Translations under genes and position numbers: made by a program | Shown here: in pieces, positions 35,104-47,900 of the stretch | How the letters are laid out: each line of letters opens with the position of its first letter | Numbering within the stretch: position 1 is the first letter of the stretch | NCBI GenBank assembly: GCA_905182985.1 | Contig: CAJJDN010000093.1 | Span: 195,407-259,406 of the forward strand | Direction of reading: 5' to 3' | DNA length: 64,000 bases | Source of the DNA: Paramecium sonneborni | Taxonomy: Eukaryota; Ciliophora; Oligohymenophorea; Peniculida; Parameciidae | Notes under the pieces: generated by a model | Told to the model about the DNA's origin: nothing | Database searches by the model: none | The model's input: the letters and a program-made list of their open reading frames with translations, nothing else

Positions 35104-36744
35104 TCATACATCAAAATGTTAGAAGAATTCACTAGACATAGACATAATGAAATTGACACATTCTTCTCTAGTCATATCATAATATTAGGCTTTCTTGAAT
35201 TCAATTTAATTTTTAACAAGTGGTTTAGAATCAGCTCTTGCAGTTTAACAATAAGGAGCTTATTCAAAATTTTCATCATTATTGATTTATAATTCTTTTA
35301 ATTAAAGTTTCTTCATCTTAAATTAAGGAACAGCTTTTTAGGGTTACTTTTAATTAGAATTATTTAGTTAGAGAGATATATTTTCTTTTGGTTCTGTATC
35401 ATCAAGTTTCACATCAGCATTTGATAGTTATTAAGATTGTCTAACAAAATAAGATGGTTAGGTATTGACTCGCTCATTATTTTAATTAAATCTTGGACTG
35501 AATATACCAACAGCTATGTCTTATTCTTGATTTAAAGTAATAGAATTGAATTATTTTCTAGTTTTAAGTTGTTCCATAAAATTTTGATTCTATTTTTTAT
35601 AAAATTGTAATTCTGCCATCAATTATTCATTTTTTTAATCTTTGAGTTGATTAGAACGGATCAATAATTCATTAGTATCTTAAATTTGATCATACTTCTT
35701 AACTAATTCATTATATAATTTGCTAATATTCAGATTGCTGTTTTTTTCTTTCTCAAACAATTCCTTGAATCCTTTTACCATCATTTCCATCTTATGTAAT
35801 TTTTCTTGATAAATCATCCTTTCATTTTTGCTCAAATATTTCAATTGTTATGGTTCAGGAGAAAATCCATAGCCTAAACTGCTTGTACCATACAAGTCTT
35901 AATGCATTTATTCTAGTCTTCCTCTATGATTTTATAACTCCCTGTTTAAATCAAGATTATTATCTGTTTTCTCAAGATATTCGTTAAATACGAAATCTTG
36001 AAATATTAATAATATTTACCTTTCATATTCTAATAGTTCACTTAACTTCTCAGTACTATTCTCATTTTAAATATTTCTCTTTTCAAATGATAATTGACTT
36101 CTCTTAAAGCATTATTGCTTTCTGATATGCTTTAAGCTTCAGCTGTGATTTTCTGCAAAACCCCTCTTACATTTTCTAATTCTTCATGTAATTTTAAATT
36201 CTATTCTGAAGGTGTTACCACTTCTATCAGTTTAACTAATTATCCTTCTTTTTCTTAAATTGGCTTCATTCGTTCTAACTCTTGGATTGCGTACTCCTTA
36301 TCGTGAATGTTGCGTTTCAACTCAATTAACTTATATTCCAAATCACTAATCAAATCTTTATAATAATTAGATTATTCTTCAGCTATCTATTCTTGTAGAA
36401 GTATCTTAGTTTGCAACTGACTACTCACTTTTTATTACTTTGTCAAAGCCTCCATCAATTTCTTGTTTTCCTCATTCAAATGTTTGATCAAATCGGAAAA
36501 TGAACTTTACTCATTTGAAATAGTACTTCCATCTTTTGTTTGCTATAACTAATTATTAAATATAAATTATTACTTGACATTTCCTGTTATCTAATGCTAA
36601 TGACATTGCCTATTTATTTAATTTTAGTGCATTCTCTAAATCACTAATATAATCTTAGAGAAGTTTGTTCTCCTAAGACAAATAATGTATTTTAGACTAT
36701 TGACGATTAGTCACAAACTCATTTACTTCTGTCCCCAATATCAT
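35104..36744 (-). CDS. Coiled-coil protein, about 531 residues
   Basis: It starts MILGTEVNEFVTNRQQ. Most of the first 380 residues are heptad-like, Leu/Glu/Lys/Gln-rich helix (KHLNEENKKLMEALTK, SDLEYKLIELKRN, KLHKMEMMVKGFKELFEKE), typical of centrosomal, basal-body or cytoskeletal proteins. A short Gly/Pro patch (YGTSSLGYGFSPEPQQ) breaks the coil. The last 130 residues are Gln/Asn-rich and end EECVNFIMSMSSEFFQHFDV. Two introns restore frame: one of 25 nt after RKCQ near 36560, and one of 20 nt (GTC...AAG) near 36100. The codon total is then whole. No family name is possible from coiled coil alone. Confidence 0.7.
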
Positions 36745-37014
36745 TTAATAAATAATATTGACAAAATATTGTTATAAATTACTAATTCAATTAAAACATT
36801 CAACTAAAATTATCAATCATTATTCTCTCTGTATAAATTATATTCAATTCTGAAGTATATGAAATATGACAAAATTTATAAATATTTTTAACGAATAGAA
36901 TATTAAAATTATGCCTCAAGAGTCTATCGAAATATAAATGGATGAATACATTCTCTAAATTAAGAAACCATTACATTTACATCTCAACAACCTATCATAA
37001 AATATTAATAACCC

Positions 37015-37455
37015 ATGTTTAGATAAACCTTATCTCAAGATCAAATCTAATCTAAATATCTCTCGTAAGATGCAACATGTTAGACTGAAAATGAACAAAT
37101 TAAAATAAATGTATAAGACATTATCAAATAATGCATCTCATAAATTAAAATTGAAAAGAAAATTCAATAAGATAGAGATTTCTAAGATAATTTAAATTAA
37201 ATTCAATTATACTTAGAAAATATTCGTAATATAAGTTAAACAAAACCTACTAAAAAATTAGATCATCCATAAATTCATCTCTTTTAATACCAACTAGATT
37301 ATTTAAATTGCCAATAAAAGAAAATTAAATCACAAAACCAATTATCAACTTAGAACAAGAAATAAAAGTATGAATACATATTCCTATTTAAGGATAATTA
37401 AATTAATGAATTAAAAAAATAGAATCAAATTCTAAGGTAGGATATTTAAAACTGA
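37015..37455 (+). CDS. Small Gln-rich coiled-coil protein
   Basis: One plus-strand frame from ATG 37015 (MFRQTLSQDQIQSKYLSQD) to TGA 37453-37455, about 146 residues. It is Gln/Lys-rich with helical runs (INVQDIIKQCISQIKIEKK, LQLYLENIR-like, INELKKQNQILRQDIQN). The same frame remains coding-like after the TGA (QLITQLEEKEAKPKLLNF), so an intron I cannot place may extend it to about 37560. A different frame from 36914 (MPQESIEI...) is also open but has unnatural composition. Bases from 37111 onward are repeated at 38257-38601. Confidence 0.5.
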
Positions 37456-37616
37456 TAATTAATTTAGAATTAATTAATCACTTAATTAGAAGAGAAAGAA
37501 GCTAAACCAAAACTGTTAAATTTTATGGTTCTAAATCAATAATAATAAAAAAGTGAATTCGGAAATGTATTTAATAATAATTTTAGACTATTAATAATTT
37601 AACTATATAATTATCA

Positions 37617-38255
37617 TCATTCTTCAATTAAATTAAGTAACTATTAAATTATGATTTATTCATTTTTTCCTTCATTCTTTTTAAATAATTCATAGACCTT
37701 TTTATCTCCTTTCATTGTTAGTTCACCCAATCGCTACTTTTATTTACTATTAATTTGTCCATTTGAGAATAAACTATATAAATCTAAGATGGTTAATTCT
37801 TGCCAAGGTTCTGGTTAATCATGATTTAATTGCTGAAGATTTGATAACTTGTCCTTTAATTATTAGTATTGGTTATTTGTATTTTAAATTAATTTGACTC
37901 CTGTTGATCCAAAACCTCCTTCTCCTCTTTAAGTTTGAGTCAGATTATCTGTTTCTTAAATATCAGTTTGTACAACATATTCAATAATCATTTAAGCAAT
38001 CCTATCTCCATAATTAACTTTAAAATCATTTTCTCCAAAGTTAAATAATAAAACACAGATTTCTCCTCTATAATCTTCATCAATCACTCCTGCTCCTACA
38101 TCTATAAAATTCTTAGCTGCTAATCCTGAACGAGGAGCTATAACTATAAAGATTAAACATACCTATTCTACCATAAGTGCCTTCAATTAAAGCCATTGAT
38201 ATACCAGTCTTTATTACTTATTTTCCTTTTGCTGGAACAATAGTATCTTCAGCAC
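37617..38255 (-). CDS. DUT: dUTPase, left partial copy cut by the N
   Basis: Same sequence as the C-terminal 200 or so codons of the gene at 38763-39483, ending in the same TGA (37617-37619). The N-terminal residues, including most of motif 1, are missing because the copy stops at the N at 38256. It is most likely a duplicate of the one real gene produced in assembly, not a pseudogene. Confidence 0.85.
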
Positions 38256-38256
38256 N

Positions 38257-38601
38257 GTATAAGACATTATCAAATAATGCATCTCATAAATTAAAATTGA
38301 AAAGAAAATTCAATAAGATAGAGATTTCTAAGATAATTTAAATTAAATTCAATTATACTTAGAAAATATTCGTAATATAAGTTAAACAAAACCTACTAAA
38401 AAATTAGATCATCCATAAATTCATCTCTTTTAATACCAACTAGATTATTTAAATTGCCAATAAAAGAAAATTAAATCACAAAACCAATTATCAACTTAGA
38501 ACAAGAAATAAAAGTATGAATACATATTCCTATTTAAGGATAATTAAATTAATGAATTAAAAAAATAGAATCAAATTCTAAGGTAGGATATTTAAAACTG
38601 A
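38257..38601 (+). CDS. Coiled-coil protein, right partial copy lacking its start
   Basis: Repeat of bases 37111-37455, beginning at the N and therefore lacking the first 32 codons of the gene at 37015. It ends at the same TGA. It is an assembly duplicate by inference, with no independent start codon that gives a sensible protein. Confidence 0.5.
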
Positions 38602-38762
38602 TAATTAATTTAGAATTAATTAATCACTTAATTAGAAGAGAAAGAAGCTAAACCAAAACTGTTAAATTTTATGGTTCTAAATCAATAATAATAAAAAAGT
38701 GAATTCGGAAATGTATTTAATAATAATTTTAGACTATTAATAATTTAACTATATAATTATCA

Positions 38763-39483
38763 TCATTCTTCAATTAAATTAAGTAACTATTAAATTATGA
38801 TTTATTCATTTTTTCCTTCATTCTTTTTAAATAATTCATAGACCTTTTTATCTCCTTTCATTGTTAGTTCACCCAATCGCTACTTTTATTTACTATTAAT
38901 TTGTCCATTTGAGAATAAACTATATAAATCTAAGATGGTTAATTCTTGCCAAGGTTCTGGTTAATCATGATTTAATTGCTGAAGATTTGATAACTTGTCC
39001 TTTAATTATTAGTATTGGTTATTTGTATTTTAAATTAATTTGACTCCTGTTGATCCAAAACCTCCTTCTCCTCTTTAAGTTTGAGTCAGATTATCTGTTT
39101 CTTAAATATCAGTTTGTACAACATATTCAATAATCATTTAAGCAATCCTATCTCCATAATTAACTTTAAAATCATTTTCTCCAAAGTTAAATAATAAAAC
39201 ACAGATTTCTCCTCTATAATCTTCATCAATCACTCCTGCTCCTACATCTATAAAATTCTTAGCTGCTAATCCTGAACGAGGAGCTATAACTATAAAGATT
39301 AAACATACCTATTCTACCATAAGTGCCTTCAATTAAAGCCATTGATATACCAGTCTTTATTACTTATTTTCCTTTTGCTGGAACAATAGTATCTTCAGCA
39401 CTAAATAAATCATAGCCAGCTGCTTTTAATGACCCCTTTTTTGGTAGGATTGCTTTCTCAACTAATCTTTTCACATAGATCAT
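38763..39483 (-). CDS. DUT: dUTPase with C-terminal extension
   Basis: Trimeric dUTP pyrophosphatase: hydrolyses dUTP to dUMP and diphosphate, keeping uracil out of DNA. All five motifs are seen in order: [46 protein letters not shown] and [10 protein letters not shown]. One 25-nt intron (39284-39308) splits motif 2 between RI and APRSG. It starts [17 protein letters not shown] at 39483. About 85 residues follow motif 5, Gln/Leu-rich with [15 protein letters not shown] and a Lys-rich end. That is unusual, because motif 5 is normally the flexible C-terminus closing over the active site. Total is 231 residues against about 150 usual. It is divergent from the tRNA, 93 bp away. Confidence 0.92.
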
Positions 39484-39576
39484 TTGATTTAAAATATTAT
39501 TTAAAGCGCGGCTAGATGTAATTTTTATTTATAGCATACGTGTTATAAATATTCTTAACTTTTATTCATTAGCTTA

Positions 39577-39648
39577 GGTCGTATGGTGTAGTGGTTAGCA
39601 CCTTGGACTTTGAATCCAGTGACCCAGGTTCGAGTCCTGGTATGACCT
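39577..39648 (+). tRNA. tRNA-Gln(UUG)
   Basis: A 72-nt cloverleaf with no intron. The acceptor stem GGTCGTA pairs with TATGACC (one G-T pair) and the discriminator is T. The D arm contains GTGGTTA. The anticodon loop CTTTGAA gives anticodon TTG, reading CAA. The T arm is CCAGG-TTCGAGT-CCTGG, containing the box B promoter GGTTCGAGTCC. This is the ordinary glutamine tRNA; in a ciliate using TAA/TAG as Gln, separate tRNAs with UUA and CUA anticodons must exist elsewhere. Confidence 0.95.
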
Positions 39649-39652
39649 TAAG

Positions 39653-39660
39653 TTTTTTTT
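39653..39660 (+). terminator. RNA polymerase III terminator (T8)
   Basis: Eight T residues begin 4 bases after the tRNA's last base, the normal Pol III stop signal on the coding strand. Confidence 0.85.
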
Positions 39661-39737
39661 GAAATTTTATTTTATTTTAAAAATAAACAAATAATAAATG
39701 AATTTAAAAGTTGTATATTTTATTATTTATCATAAAA

Positions 39738-41450
39738 TCATTGCTACTTTTATTAGAATTAAAAAATTATATCATCTTCTTATGATAACACAATTTGATT
39801 TTTAAACATATTTTCTGTACCTGTTGAACTGTTGCTATTTGTTGATAAGCAAAACTAATTTTATTTTTATTGCAAAAATTATTTAAAGGTAAAATTTGGA
39901 AACAACTTATCAAAATTATCAAACAAAATTTTTAAAAATCTCACAGATTATTAAATTTATTCTTATGATGAAATATCATTTGTTTATATCCTCATAAAAC
40001 AAGGAGCAAATATTATTGCCAAATTATTCACATTCATATAATTAAATTCAGAATTATTTCCAACACATTAAAGAAAACTTATCATCATTTTCAATAATAT
40101 TCTATTTAATCTAGATAATTTTCCAAAAACCTCCTCTAATAATATAATCTCTGTTTAAGATGTTACTTCTAATTATTTTTTAATAGCAACTTACATTATA
40201 ATTAAGTATATATAAGTTTTAAAATGTCTTATGGAATTAAAGGATCTGGTAACTCAATAAAAAATCGCTTAATCATACTGCATACTATTCGTACATCCTC
40301 TACAACATTCAAACATTCATAATTCTAATTATTTAATAATGTATATAATTATTCCTCTTCGTCTATTGAACCTTATTTTCTAAAAATATGAGGTCTTAAG
40401 AATCTGTCAGGATTTACTAAAAAATAAGATAGCAGACAATCAACTATTATTGGAATTCCAAATTGATTTAATTTTTAATTTATCAAGTTTAAACCAAAAG
40501 GTCTTATCTATTATTAAATTAATTGATTTGTCTCATTTTATTCTCTAAATGAAATTTGTTTTAGCTCCAAATTAATCCAACTGACTTAAAAATTAGGAAT
40601 TTTTATTAGATCTTCTATTCTTAAAATAAATTTAAGCATACTCATCAATACATTTAGTTTTTTTCCATAATAAATTTCCTAACTTAAAATGATTTATCCA
40701 TAATTTTGTTTTGATCTTCCAACTTGCTTAATATATGTAAAACTATATTAAATGAGTAATATATTTGCTAGGAAATTATTTTATTATTTTTTAAAATCTA
40801 ATCAATTCCTTATCTCCTTGTTTTTATGCTACTATATAAACGATATTATAAGAACTAATAATATTGTAATTAAATACTTTTGATTTATTTTATTATCTAA
40901 GAAATTTATAATGTGAAATTCAATCCTATTGTTATCAAATTCTTGTTATTTATTTCCATTAAACAAAAAGCATAAATTTTTTAGACCTAAACATACACTC
41001 TAAAAACTAAAATACTTGAACATTATATAAAATTGCTCTTTTCAATATCAGATAGATTTGTATATTTAGCTATTTACAACTTATTTTAGTATTCCTTATC
41101 CAATTATCGCTAATCTCTTTGAAATAGTTATTTAATTGTTGTATTCATTTTTATTTATAATTTTTTCTTTTATTTTCTTTATATATTTATAAATCATTAA
41201 TAATTCACTTTTGATTCTTATCTCATATGAGATCTTAAATAAACTATCATATTTATTTTTTTATATAAAATTACTTAATCAAATCTATATTGTTTTTATT
41301 TACATTTCTACATCTTTATTTTTATAATCTTATTTAAATATATCATCATATTTACATTAATAAATATTTTCTTAATTTCCTATAACATAAGCTTTCTTAG
41401 TTATTTTATAATTTTTATTATTAAGTCATTTTTTTTATCCTTCAAGGTTT
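39738..41450 (-). CDS. RhoGAP-domain protein, N-terminus approximate
   Basis: GTPase-activating protein for Rho/Rac-type small GTPases. The C-terminal half is a clear RhoGAP domain: FGIPIIVDCLLSYFL, RPHIFRKQGS, VEDVRIVCSMIKRFFIELPDPLIP, RLNRILLKMMISFLQCVG, and NVNNLAIIFAPCFMR. The catalytic arginine finger corresponds to IFRKQG. One 26-nt intron near 40190 restores frame between YTQLQ and VTSQTE. The end is QEDDIIFQFQQKQQ. N-terminal of the GAP is a long helical Lys/Gln-rich region (FQRDQRQLDKEYQNKLQI, YIKQVGRSKQNYG) that could be an F-BAR-type membrane-bending domain, as in other GAPs. I could not settle the frame or start upstream of about 41000. Confidence 0.7.
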
Positions 41451-41657
41451 GTAAATTTTTCTCAAAAAATATGTTATAATTTTTTCAAAGAAAGAATAAA
41501 AAACTCTATTTTAGACAAATTTAGAATCTTTATAAATTAACTTAGAAGATGATATGTAGAAAAATTTATTTTTTTAAATAAAAAACATATTTCTATGAAT
41601 CAATTCAATTTTATTGAAATGAAATTATAAATATATTAAAAAAAATGTAGAAAAATT

Positions 41658-44600
41658 TCATATTTTTTTTTACAATTTACTATTTTTAACTTAAACTTCT
41701 GGCAACACTTTATTTCTTTTAATTTGACTTTACGGAGCTCTTAGAAACATAATTTTACGTTTTACCCTTTAAATATTTTCAAATTTATTTATAATTGAAA
41801 CATAATTTTTAGTTCTTTTGTATTTCATAAATTTGAGTATAAATTAAAAGGGATAAAGCATATAAACTTAAAATCTATTTAAAATTAATTGTTGCCAGCT
41901 TTATTTGTTTTTATTAATTTACTCAATAATTGAAGTGATATTGTGAGATGGAAAATAGAAATCATAATTATATATTAAATCTAAATTAGGTTCAGATTGA
42001 TTATATTGCTGTATATAAAGATAAGTGATTTCTTTTACTTATTTAGTAAGTTAAGGATCATCACTAAATTTTTATAATTGATGATAAACTATTTTGATAT
42101 TTTCAGCATGCATTTATTAAAAATCTTTAATTTATTTTCTAAAAGCATCAACTTCATTATTAATAAAAGCTTCATTATTATTTTATTCAATAGATGGTTC
42201 ATTTAAACTGGATAGAAGAGAAGGACTTTTTGTATTTTATCTTAAGAATTAATGATCATATATAGATCCAACTTTATAAATTCTTTTTGAATTATACTTT
42301 TATTAAGGTTTATTTTGTTTATCAATTCTAATATCAGATTAGATTTCTAAATCAATACATCTTTTAGCTGCTTGATGACCAGAAGTAACAAGAAATTCTT
42401 CAGATACAGGAAATACTTTAACAGAAGGTTATTCTTCAGTTGCAATAAATATTATATTAGGTTCTAGTTCTTATTCAACTATATGTTAACACTTTTATTA
42501 ATTTTAAATAAATTGAGGATTATCCTAAGCAAATATTCTAGCACATTCTTAAACAAAAAGCATTTCTGCTCTTGTCATAATTGGTTTATCAATAAATCTT
42601 CTTTTATGATGTCTTCTTTCTTAAGTATGATGAAAGTTGTGTCTCTTAATTACTATTTCTTTATTTGGAATCAATTATACTTAAGGACATTTATTTAATT
42701 GATGATCAATTTTATTACAGACAGGACAAAATTATCCTTCTTTAATAAGTTCTTAATCTAAATTAAGTGTTAATTAATCTCTTAATTAACAATATTTTTA
42801 AAAATCTTCAGGGAAATCTTTTAAGGTTTCTAAAAAATCTTACTTTGATAATATCAATAAACTAACATATCCAGCAGCTTTAAATAATTCTCTTTCTTAA
42901 CTATTTAATAGAAATTCTTTCACACATATAAATCTTCCATGATCAATATGAGAATTAATTTTAGATCGTTGTTTTCCATCTACATGTTGATATAATAATG
43001 TTCCTTATTCTATATAACATAAATGATGTTCTCCATTAAATTCAATTGAAAATGTATTTTAAGGTTGAATGATCTTTCTTTTAATTGACTTAAAAAGAGC
43101 ATTTCGAAATTCAAGACTAAAAAATTTCTATAAAAATTCACATTTCAATATAAACATTTTATAAGCTTATTTATCTAATTCTTCTTTTAATTCATCTGAT
43201 AATTATCCAAGTAATGTTTACTCCATTTCCAAATCTATTTCATCATCTTCTTTCCAACGATATGTCAGGTATTCTTTAATTCTATTATTTAGTTAATTAT
43301 TTCATTTACTAATATTATAAAGCAAATGGAATCTCTCTTTCTCTCATATATTTATTTATAACCCTCATTTTTTTATTTCTTTCAACTTAATTTTGAGTAA
43401 TATCATCAATTATACCACCAATAAAGTTTACACTATAAGAGAACCACAAACATGCACAAAGAATAAATATTATTGTAACTATTTTTTCTATTTAATTTTA
43501 TGGTACATTATCTCCATAACCAATAGTTAACATTGTTACTATTGCAAAATAAAATGCTTCTAAATATTGAGATGGCCATTTAAGATTTCCTAATCTTTTT
43601 GTAATTATCCAAGAATCATTTTAATCTATACTGCTGAACCAAAACCATATACAACTAAATAAATGAGCTACATATATTAATGATACCAAAAATTTTACTA
43701 AACTTATTCTTCCTCTCAAAGGTCTAGTAAGATACGATATCTAATCTACTTTTAAAAATGTATCATAGATGTGTTTCAATTAACCTAAAAGAAGAATCAA
43801 AATTAAATCATAATTTCCTGAAGGTAAATAAATGTTAATTATTAATATAAAGGTTATACTTTGATCAATTAATATTGAGTTATTTGTTTAAGCTTTGATA
43901 ATTTCCCAATGATCTACTAATGCTTTGCCAGATTTATAAGTTATTGTATTAATATTAATAAAATAATCCAACCACAAAACAATAAATATCAACATTGAAA
44001 AAATTCTATCTTCAGATAATAAAATTTAAGAATTAAAAGATATTTCTAAAGGTACTAAACATACCAGTATTCCTCTAATAAATGTGACAAAAAAATCCCA
44101 ATACATCTTAAATATACTCTCTGGTTAAATTAATGGTATAAAAGAAAGAGTCAATAAGAAATATTTAAAAGCTTACCTTTACATATAGTGAAGAGTTTCT
44201 TTCAATTTCTCAAGAGTTCGTTTTTTAATAATTTATTAAGTTAATATTCTTTATACTGATAAAAAAGAAAGTTCCTTACGCTAAAATTACTTGGCATAGG
44301 CCATCACATTTGTACTATAATTATTGAAAATTATACTTTTCAGATGCTTTATCACTTATTAAATTTAAAATACTCCAATTTAGAGTTTCTAACTATCGTC
44401 TTTTTTATCCAACTTTCTCTAAAAACCTTCTAATGAAAAAAAAAGCCATAAGACTAGAACCAGTATCTTTTGATGTTTTATTAATTTAAGTCTGCATCTC
44501 AGATAATGAAATAACATCATTTTAAAGAAAATCATTTTCTGGTTTTGGTGTATATGTGATATCTGGTGTTTTATCTGTTCTACTCAATGAAAACATTGCA

Positions 44601-44737
44601 TTCTAAAAAATACTACTAGGTCGTGATTCCTTTAAACAAAATTCTAAATATTATTGTTCAAAGTCTTCATTTTGTTCAGCTCTTAATTCTCTATCTAAAC
44701 TGTTACTATAATTATCTTCTGGTTTGAGATTTTTCAT
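41658..44737 (-). CDS. Cyclic-nucleotide-domain K+ channel 4 with zinc knuckle
   Basis: Starts MKNLKPEDNYSNSLDRE, then ELRAEQNEDFEQQYLE, closely matched by channel 5. A conserved block before S1 reads MAFFFIRRFLEKV. The pore is FAIVTMLTIGYGDNVP (GYG codons 43513-43521). S6, the C-linker and the cyclic-nucleotide domain (about 42800-43200) follow. A perfect CPVC-x4-H-x4-C zinc knuckle (codons 42687-42728) comes next, then a Ser/Asn-rich tail with YMLYPF-like YMLYPFQFIL near the end. It ends VKNSKLQKKI. The total length is not a multiple of three, so it carries introns I did not fully map. It is in tandem with channel 5, 168 bp apart. Confidence 0.85.
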
Positions 44738-44905
44738 TAAAATTAAATGAATTTAATTAAAAAATCATCTATTACATTATAAGCTTTAATTTTCACAGAA
44801 AAATGATAGTAAGTTAAATTAAAATCTGCCATTTGATGAAATTGTAAATAAAATTTTTAGAATTACATAATAAAATCAATTAATTATTAAATTCAAAATT
44901 AGAAA

Positions 44906-47900
44906 TCATATTTCTGGTACGACTTACCCAAGTTTTTAAATTGGTTTAAGTAATACTGTTTTTTTTTTTAGTTTCAAACTATTTTTTAAAGTTTTTAGTC
45001 TACTATTTAATCTTTTGAATGGATTATGCTTAATTTATTATAGATTTATAAGATTTCTTTTCTTATTTAAGTATTTTTAAATAAAAATAAATGGATAAAG
45101 CATATATTTTTGTAATTTTTGAAGAAATTATAGTTGCCAATCGAAATGATTTTGATTATTATTTTTAATGATTTCATTAAAGTTTCCATTTTTAAAGAAA
45201 CTCTCATATGAAGCCATGACTTCAAAATCGTACAATCTTTGTTGATTAAATTACCAATAAAGAGGTTCAATTTAACAGTAAGCCTTTTAAATAGTTTGAT
45301 CATTTTCATTAAGTTCTAATTCTCTTTAGAGCTAATGATATAAATTAGTTATGTTTTCTATCATATTATCATTAAAATCTGTTATTGTAATTAATTTTTT
45401 ATCGTATTTTTTTTCTGATTTTTAACTTTCATCATTACTATCGCTATTCTCATCACTTTCATTACCTTCTTTTATATAATCTTCTTAGTAGATAATCATG
45501 CCTTTTGGACTTCTTCCTATACCTGATGAGATATTTAAATTAAATATTGATTATTTTCTATTTTACAATGCTTAATGAAGATTTGCTCTAACATCTACAA
45601 GTTTAGAAGTATTAATTCCTTAGGGTTGTTAATCATTTATTATTTTTTTTGATTTTTAAACAGCTGCTTAAAATCTACCATCATTTTAAACTTTAAAACA
45701 AGGACTAACATCTGCACTTGAAGTCATTGATTCTTATTCATAAATTAATTGAATCTTTTATTATTCTTAAATTAATTAAATATTTTCAGATTAAAATACT
45801 TATGCAAATTACTAAATCAAATCCTTTTCTGATCTTGCATTTTTTATGGTTTACTCACTTTAAAATCTTTTAGAATTATTTCTCTATTTATATTTCCGTT
45901 TCTATTCTTTTGTTAATAAATATCTTTTTAAAATAACTTCTTTATCAGGTGTGTATTGAATTTATGGGCAGCTTTTTAAATTATGATTAAATTAAAGACA
46001 AGCTGGACAAAATACTCCATTTTCTATTTAAGGAGGATACATATTTAAATTCATTTATTCTCTTATTTCACAAAACTTTTGATAATCCTCAGGATAATTC
46101 TTTATTGTATCTAAAAATTCCTTTTTAGAAAGTATTAGTAAACTTACATAACCATTTGATTTAAAATATTCAATATTAGGACTTTAAATAATGAATTCTC
46201 TAACACAAAAGAATTATTCTTATTTAATTTATGAATTCATTTTTGATCTCTGTTTTCTATCAGGATGTTAATAAAGCAGAATTCCTTATTCTACAAAACA
46301 TAAATGCATTTAGCCATCAAAATCAATTGAAAATGTATTTTATGGAGGAATGATTTTTCTTTTAATAGATTTTGATAGGGCATCCTTTAAATCTTCGCCA
46401 AAATTTTAAAGAAAAGCTGATTTTTTAATGAAGATTTTGTGAACTTCCTTATCTAATTCTTCCTTGAGTTCATCTGATAATTATTCTAATAGAGTTTATT
46501 CAATTTCTAAATCAACTTCATCATCTTCTTTCCATCTAAATGTTAAGTACTCTTTTATTCTAAAACAATTTAATATAATATTTACTTATGTTTCATATTA
46601 AATGGAATTTTTCTTTGATCCATATATTTATTAATAACTCTCATTTTTCTATTTCTTTCTATCTAGTTCTAAGTAATATCATCAATGATTCCACCTATAA
46701 AATTTACACTATAAGAAAGCCATAAACCTAAAATTTAATGAGAAATCTTACATGCCCATAAAATAAACATTATTGTCACCATTTTTTCTATTGAATTTTT
46801 AGGAACATTATCTCCATAACCAATAGTTAACATTGTAACTACAGCAAAATATAATGATTCTAAATATTGCAACTCCCATGCTTTTAAATCTAAACCATTA
46901 AATTTTATCCAAGAATCATCTAAACTTATTTAACTAAACCAAAACCATATACAACTAAAAAGATGGAGTATAAACAATAATGTTAATACCAATTTAATTA
47001 AACTTATAACTCCTCTTAATGGTCTTGTTAAATAAGAAATTTAATCACTCTTTGCAAATGTCTCATAAATATATCTATATTATGCTAATACAACAAGCAA
47101 AAATAAATTTATATTGTTATTGAGTTCAGGTTCAATCATAAAAATTATAAGTACAGATGAAGTTGAAAAATCAGTCATAAATTCTTATTTTAATTAATGA
47201 ATTAATAAATCCCACCTATTTTAAATTGCAGCTCCATTTCTATATTATAATGTGTTAATTCTTATTAGAAAGTCAATTTATAATATTACAATTATTAGAG
47301 CAGTCAAATAAATATAATTTAAAAATAATATACCAGGATTGAATGCTATTTCTAAAGGGATAAGCAAGACTAAAATAATTCTAAAAAAAGAAGCAAAGAA
47401 GTCCCAAATCATCTTAAAACGTGATTCAGGTTAAATGATAGGAATTTTATTGACTACAGTAGTAATGATGTCTAAAATGTTTTTCTTCATTATTTTTAAT
47501 CTTGCTTTTATTTATTCTATAAGAGTTTGATTCCTTAAACCAGTATCTTTCCTTAAAAAGGCTCTCATTCTTCCAGAGGAAGATCCTTGTTTTTTACATT
47601 GATGTTAGTAATTAAATAAATTTTACCTACATTAAAATAAAATATACATATCAGCTGCTCTATCTTCTATTAAATTAAAATGAGTTTCATTCATATTTAA
47701 TATTCTTTTTCGACTTGAAGAGATTTTTTCGATGAATCTTCTAATATAAAAACTACACATCAAACTTGTTCCTGCACTAGGAATACTACCTCTTCTATCT
47801 TATTGTTAAACAATCTTGCGACCAAGAAGTTCAAAACTTTAAGCAGAAGTAACAACCTCATCGAATGGTGTATCCGGGGTTTTATGAAGATATTCAGCTT

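Larger units (their letters stand above)
37111..39401. repeat. 1145-bp direct duplication around a single N (38256)
   Basis: Bases 37111-38255 recur as 38257-39401 with the N at 38256 between them, both starting GTATAAGACATT and ending CTTCAGCAC. The block carries the 3' part of the coiled-coil gene and most of the dUTPase gene. Only the right copy leads into the intact dUTPase start, and only the left copy leads out of the intact coiled-coil start. That is exactly what a contig overlap written twice would give. Confidence 0.9.

Noticed and set aside
36914..37014. Start of the small coiled-coil gene at 36914 (MPQESIEIQ...)
   Set aside because: That frame continues with unnatural composition while the frame from 37015 has clear coiled-coil character; the two cannot be joined by an intron I can place.
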